Source: Paramacrobiotus metropolitanus (taxonomy: Eukaryota > Tardigrada > Eutardigrada > Parachela > Macrobiotidae). From it: a stretch of DNA of 64,000 nucleotides. The stretch lies in NCBI RefSeq assembly GCF_019649055.1, contig NW_026570236.1, forward strand, positions 372,001-436,000. Reading direction: 5' to 3'. The notes below the pieces were generated by a model. That model saw nothing but the letters and a program-made list of their open reading frames with translations, ran no database searches and was not told the origin of the DNA. Position 1 is the stretch's first letter, and each line of letters starts with the position of its first letter. A program made the translations under genes and the position numbers. Positions 61,738 to 64,000 of this stretch are shown here, in pieces.

Positions 61738-62035
61738 TAATTCCTAAACGAAACAATAAGAATTAAAGTAGAAAATTACAAAATGATTACGGAATTATTT
61801 ATAAGACAATTTCAGAGCAGTTTTTTTCATTAAGAATGAAAGTTACTGTTACTACTATGTAACAGTAACTTTAATTTTAATTCCTAATTTTAATTCCTTT
61901 AATTTTAAGTTTAATTCCTAAACGAAACAATAAGAATTAAAGTAGAAAATTGCAAAATGATTACGGAATTATTTATAAGACAATTTCAGAGCAGTTTTTT
62001 TCATTAAGAATGAAAGTTACTGTTACTACTATGTA
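61738..62035. repeat. 120-bp direct duplication, nearly identical copies
   Basis: The segment starting TTTAATTCCTAAACGAAACA and ending ACTGTTACTACTATGTAA occurs at about 61738-61861 and again at about 61912-62035, with only about one base difference. An AT-rich spacer rich in TTTAATTCC lies between. The near-identity implies a very recent event. Confidence 0.8.
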
Positions 62036-62530
62036 ATTTAGCAAGTTGTGACAGTAAGTAATTACTAATTAGCATCCGTACTACACACTAACATTTATAA
62101 TTATGGAGAAAAATTTTATTACTGTACATAAAGTAAAAAATTGCAAAACTTTTATACAGTGCAGTTTAAAGCATGACACGTCAGTTCACTGAACCATCAT
62201 ATTGGAACCGGTTTGGTTAGCTTTTGTTTCTCTGCATTTCGAAATTCTTCTCCGAAGTTTCTCCTGTCTGCTTGCAGTTCATCTTGATACTGTTTCTGGT
62301 TATCTGACAGCTCCACAAGCGGTTTCTTCGTTCTTTATTGGCTTTTCAGCAGCTAGCAACTTGGCAGTGCATTTTTGGGAACGATTGTTCATTTGTCTAA
62401 ACTCATAGCCTCCGAGGAAATTGTTTGCTCGTTTAATCGGTGTTGAACAGGCATTTAGTCATCGACTTCCTGTGTGTAACGCTGCAGTTTTGGAGTGTTT
62501 AGTGTCCAGTTCTGTACCGCTAATTAAACC

Positions 62531-63889
62531 ATGTCTTCCGAAAAGCTGAACCTGGTTGTCTTCCTGGGAAGTGTTCGCCAAGGACGCCTGGCGGACCGTG
62601 TGGGGAAATTTATTCGCAAGCAGCTGGAAAGTCGCGGCCATCGTGTGACCATTCTCGGTAAATGACGCGGTCGTGGCCGTAGGTTTTACGGAGTTTGCAG
62701 AGGTTGCGCCAGGTTAAATGTGATACATTTACAATTGCTGTTAAACCAAGAATTATTTTGGAAGCAATCATCGTAATTATCATGGTTCATGGTTCCTGAT
62801 TTCTTTGATAAATTTATTGATTAATTTTAAAATAACATTGTGTAGATCCTTTGGAACTGAAGCTGGGGGAAGTGCACCAGCCTCTGCATTTTTATCGCAA
62901 TCCGGCCGAAGCCCCGGAGATTTTACGTACGGTGAATAAAACGATTCAGGATGCTGATGCCTTCGTTGCCGTGGCGGCGGAGTACAATTCGGCCATTTCG
63001 CCGTCGTTGTGCTCTATTATGGATCATTTTCCACCGGCATCCTATTCTTGGCGCCCGAGTTGCATTGTCACGTATTCAATGGGTGAGCAGAAGCGTTCGT
63101 ACAGTTTTTAAATCGCGATCCATAAGTCATAACGTTAGGACGATGACGCAGCAAAATTGGAATTAGCACTGCTGTTTGTGCATTAAAAATTGTGATCGGG
63201 TTTTTTTGTCGTTGATAATTTTTTTGAATTTATCAGACGGTTGATTTCACCGATGATAACTGAATTAACGAACGTTTAGGTAATTACGGAGGTATTCGTG
63301 CGGCCATGCAGTTGCGGGAATTTCTTTCGGAATTGACAACTGTTCATATGCCCAGTATGGTTGGTAAGTTCGCGACTGCTGAATCAGTTTTACGGATCCG
63401 GTATCGGCCTCATTTTTCACTCGTTGGTCATTTGCATAACATGTTGCTCGAAAATTTACGCAGATTTCAGCCGAAATGTAATTGTCCTTAATCTGCAGCG
63501 TTTTAGCAAAACATGTGTATGATCACTTTGGCAAACCAGTCCAAAAATTGCTTTGTATTTATTTTGCTGCACATGCCAGTTTTCATCGAATTATGGAGGA
63601 TGAATACTGATTCTGAAAGATGGCATCAGTAAATTAGGCTTCGTGTGCTTGCATTAATTTTGAGATACTATATTTAAAGGATAATTATACCCGTAATTTA
63701 TAAAATGAAAGTGAAATGGCTTGTTGTATTGAATTTTGTGTCTTTTTATCAGTGATTTCGAAGGCTCATGAGCGCCTGACGGATGATGGAGAACCAACGG
63801 GTGAAGGCGTGCAGCTTCTGCCCAAAGCAGCAGCGGATATGATTAATCAGCTGGAGTGGTACGCTGCGGCACTCAAGAATCATCGCGCG
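62531..63889 (+). CDS. NADPH-dependent FMN/quinone reductase-like flavoprotein, copy 2 (3' end at window edge)
   Basis: Four exons (62531-62657, 62846-63082, 63280-63363, 63753-63889) match the first four exons of copy 1 in length and phase. Motifs are LNLVVFLGSVRQGR, AAEYNSAISPSLCSIMDHFPP, YSMGNYGGIRAAMQ and LPKAAADMINQLEWY. After 63889 the sequence is GTAGGT: either it is a donor and a short last exon follows beyond 64000, as in copy 1, or translation simply continues two codons (VG) to a stop. Copies 1 and 2 differ throughout, so the duplication is not recent. The role is as for copy 1. Confidence 0.85.
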
Positions 63890-64000
63890 GTAGGTTGATT
63901 GAAAAATGATTTAATACTGGAACTTGCTCGTGCTCGAAGAGGAGTTGACCCAGACTGGTTTAATTTGTAAGCTCTCCAGCTTACTTACTTTCAAAAAGTT

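Larger units (their letters stand above)
60942..62530. other. Intergenic spacer with repeats
   Basis: 1.6 kb between the two flavin reductase genes. It contains a small tandem repeat (CGACGAGTTACCGTTA, 61391-61450) and a 120-bp direct duplication (61738-61861 and 61912-62035). No gene is recognised; the last part is presumably the promoter of copy 2. Confidence 0.45.

Noticed and set aside
1-64000. rRNA and tRNA genes
   Set aside because: I saw no rRNA-like block and no convincing tRNA promoter-box pair by eye; a tRNAscan run would be needed to exclude tRNAs.

Overview
This window is animal nuclear DNA, not bacterial. Nearly every recognisable protein is split into several exons by short GT-AG introns, and no bacterial operon or ribosome-binding sites are evident. 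The gene content (a pigment-dispersing-factor neuropeptide precursor, a quiver-like Ly6 protein, CYP2-clan P450s, CHORDC1, GPKOW) points to an ecdysozoan. A tardigrade of the Hypsibius/Ramazzottius type is my best guess, but that is inference. All exon models below were built by eye from reading frame, splice signals and comparison between paralogues. Single-base errors are possible.

Layout. (1) 0.3-14.7 kb, all on the minus strand: three tandem copies of an unrecognised small secreted protein (184-186 aa), interleaved with a glycosyltransferase-31 (GT31) gene, a second GT31 gene and a broken third GT31 copy. (2) 15.0-16.7 kb minus: a SERHL-like alpha/beta hydrolase. It faces a P450 at 17.4-20.2 kb plus across a shared promoter region. 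(3) 20.2-30.8 kb: gene-poor, holding only two small secreted-protein genes, one dermatopontin-like (21.7-24.3) and one Ly6/quiver-like (25.0-26.1). (4) 30.8-37.0 kb plus: two tandem glutathionyl-hydroquinone reductase (Xi-class GST, ECM4/YqjG) genes. The second carries a frameshift. (5) 37.6-48.1 kb: a three-gene block of small four-helix membrane proteins (minus, plus, minus), present twice as a tandem segmental duplication. The duplication also carried along a fragment of the preceding reductase gene. One gene is broken by a 280-bp transposon with an 11-bp target duplication, and another is a pseudogene. (6) 48.9-52.4 kb: GPKOW and CHORDC1, head to head. (7) 52.7-57.8 kb minus: a second CYP2-clan P450. 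One of its introns contains, on the opposite strand, a complete two-exon PDF neuropeptide precursor. (8) 59.4-64 kb plus: two tandem NADPH-dependent FMN/quinone reductase-like genes, the second running to the window edge.

How they may work together. Two P450s, two hydroquinone reductases, two flavin reductases and a hydrolase suggest a neighbourhood rich in redox and detoxification genes. The repeated pairing of a secreted protein with a GT31 enzyme, and of three membrane proteins with each other, suggests that whole functional modules were duplicated rather than single genes. These functional links are inference. The duplications themselves are visible in the sequence.
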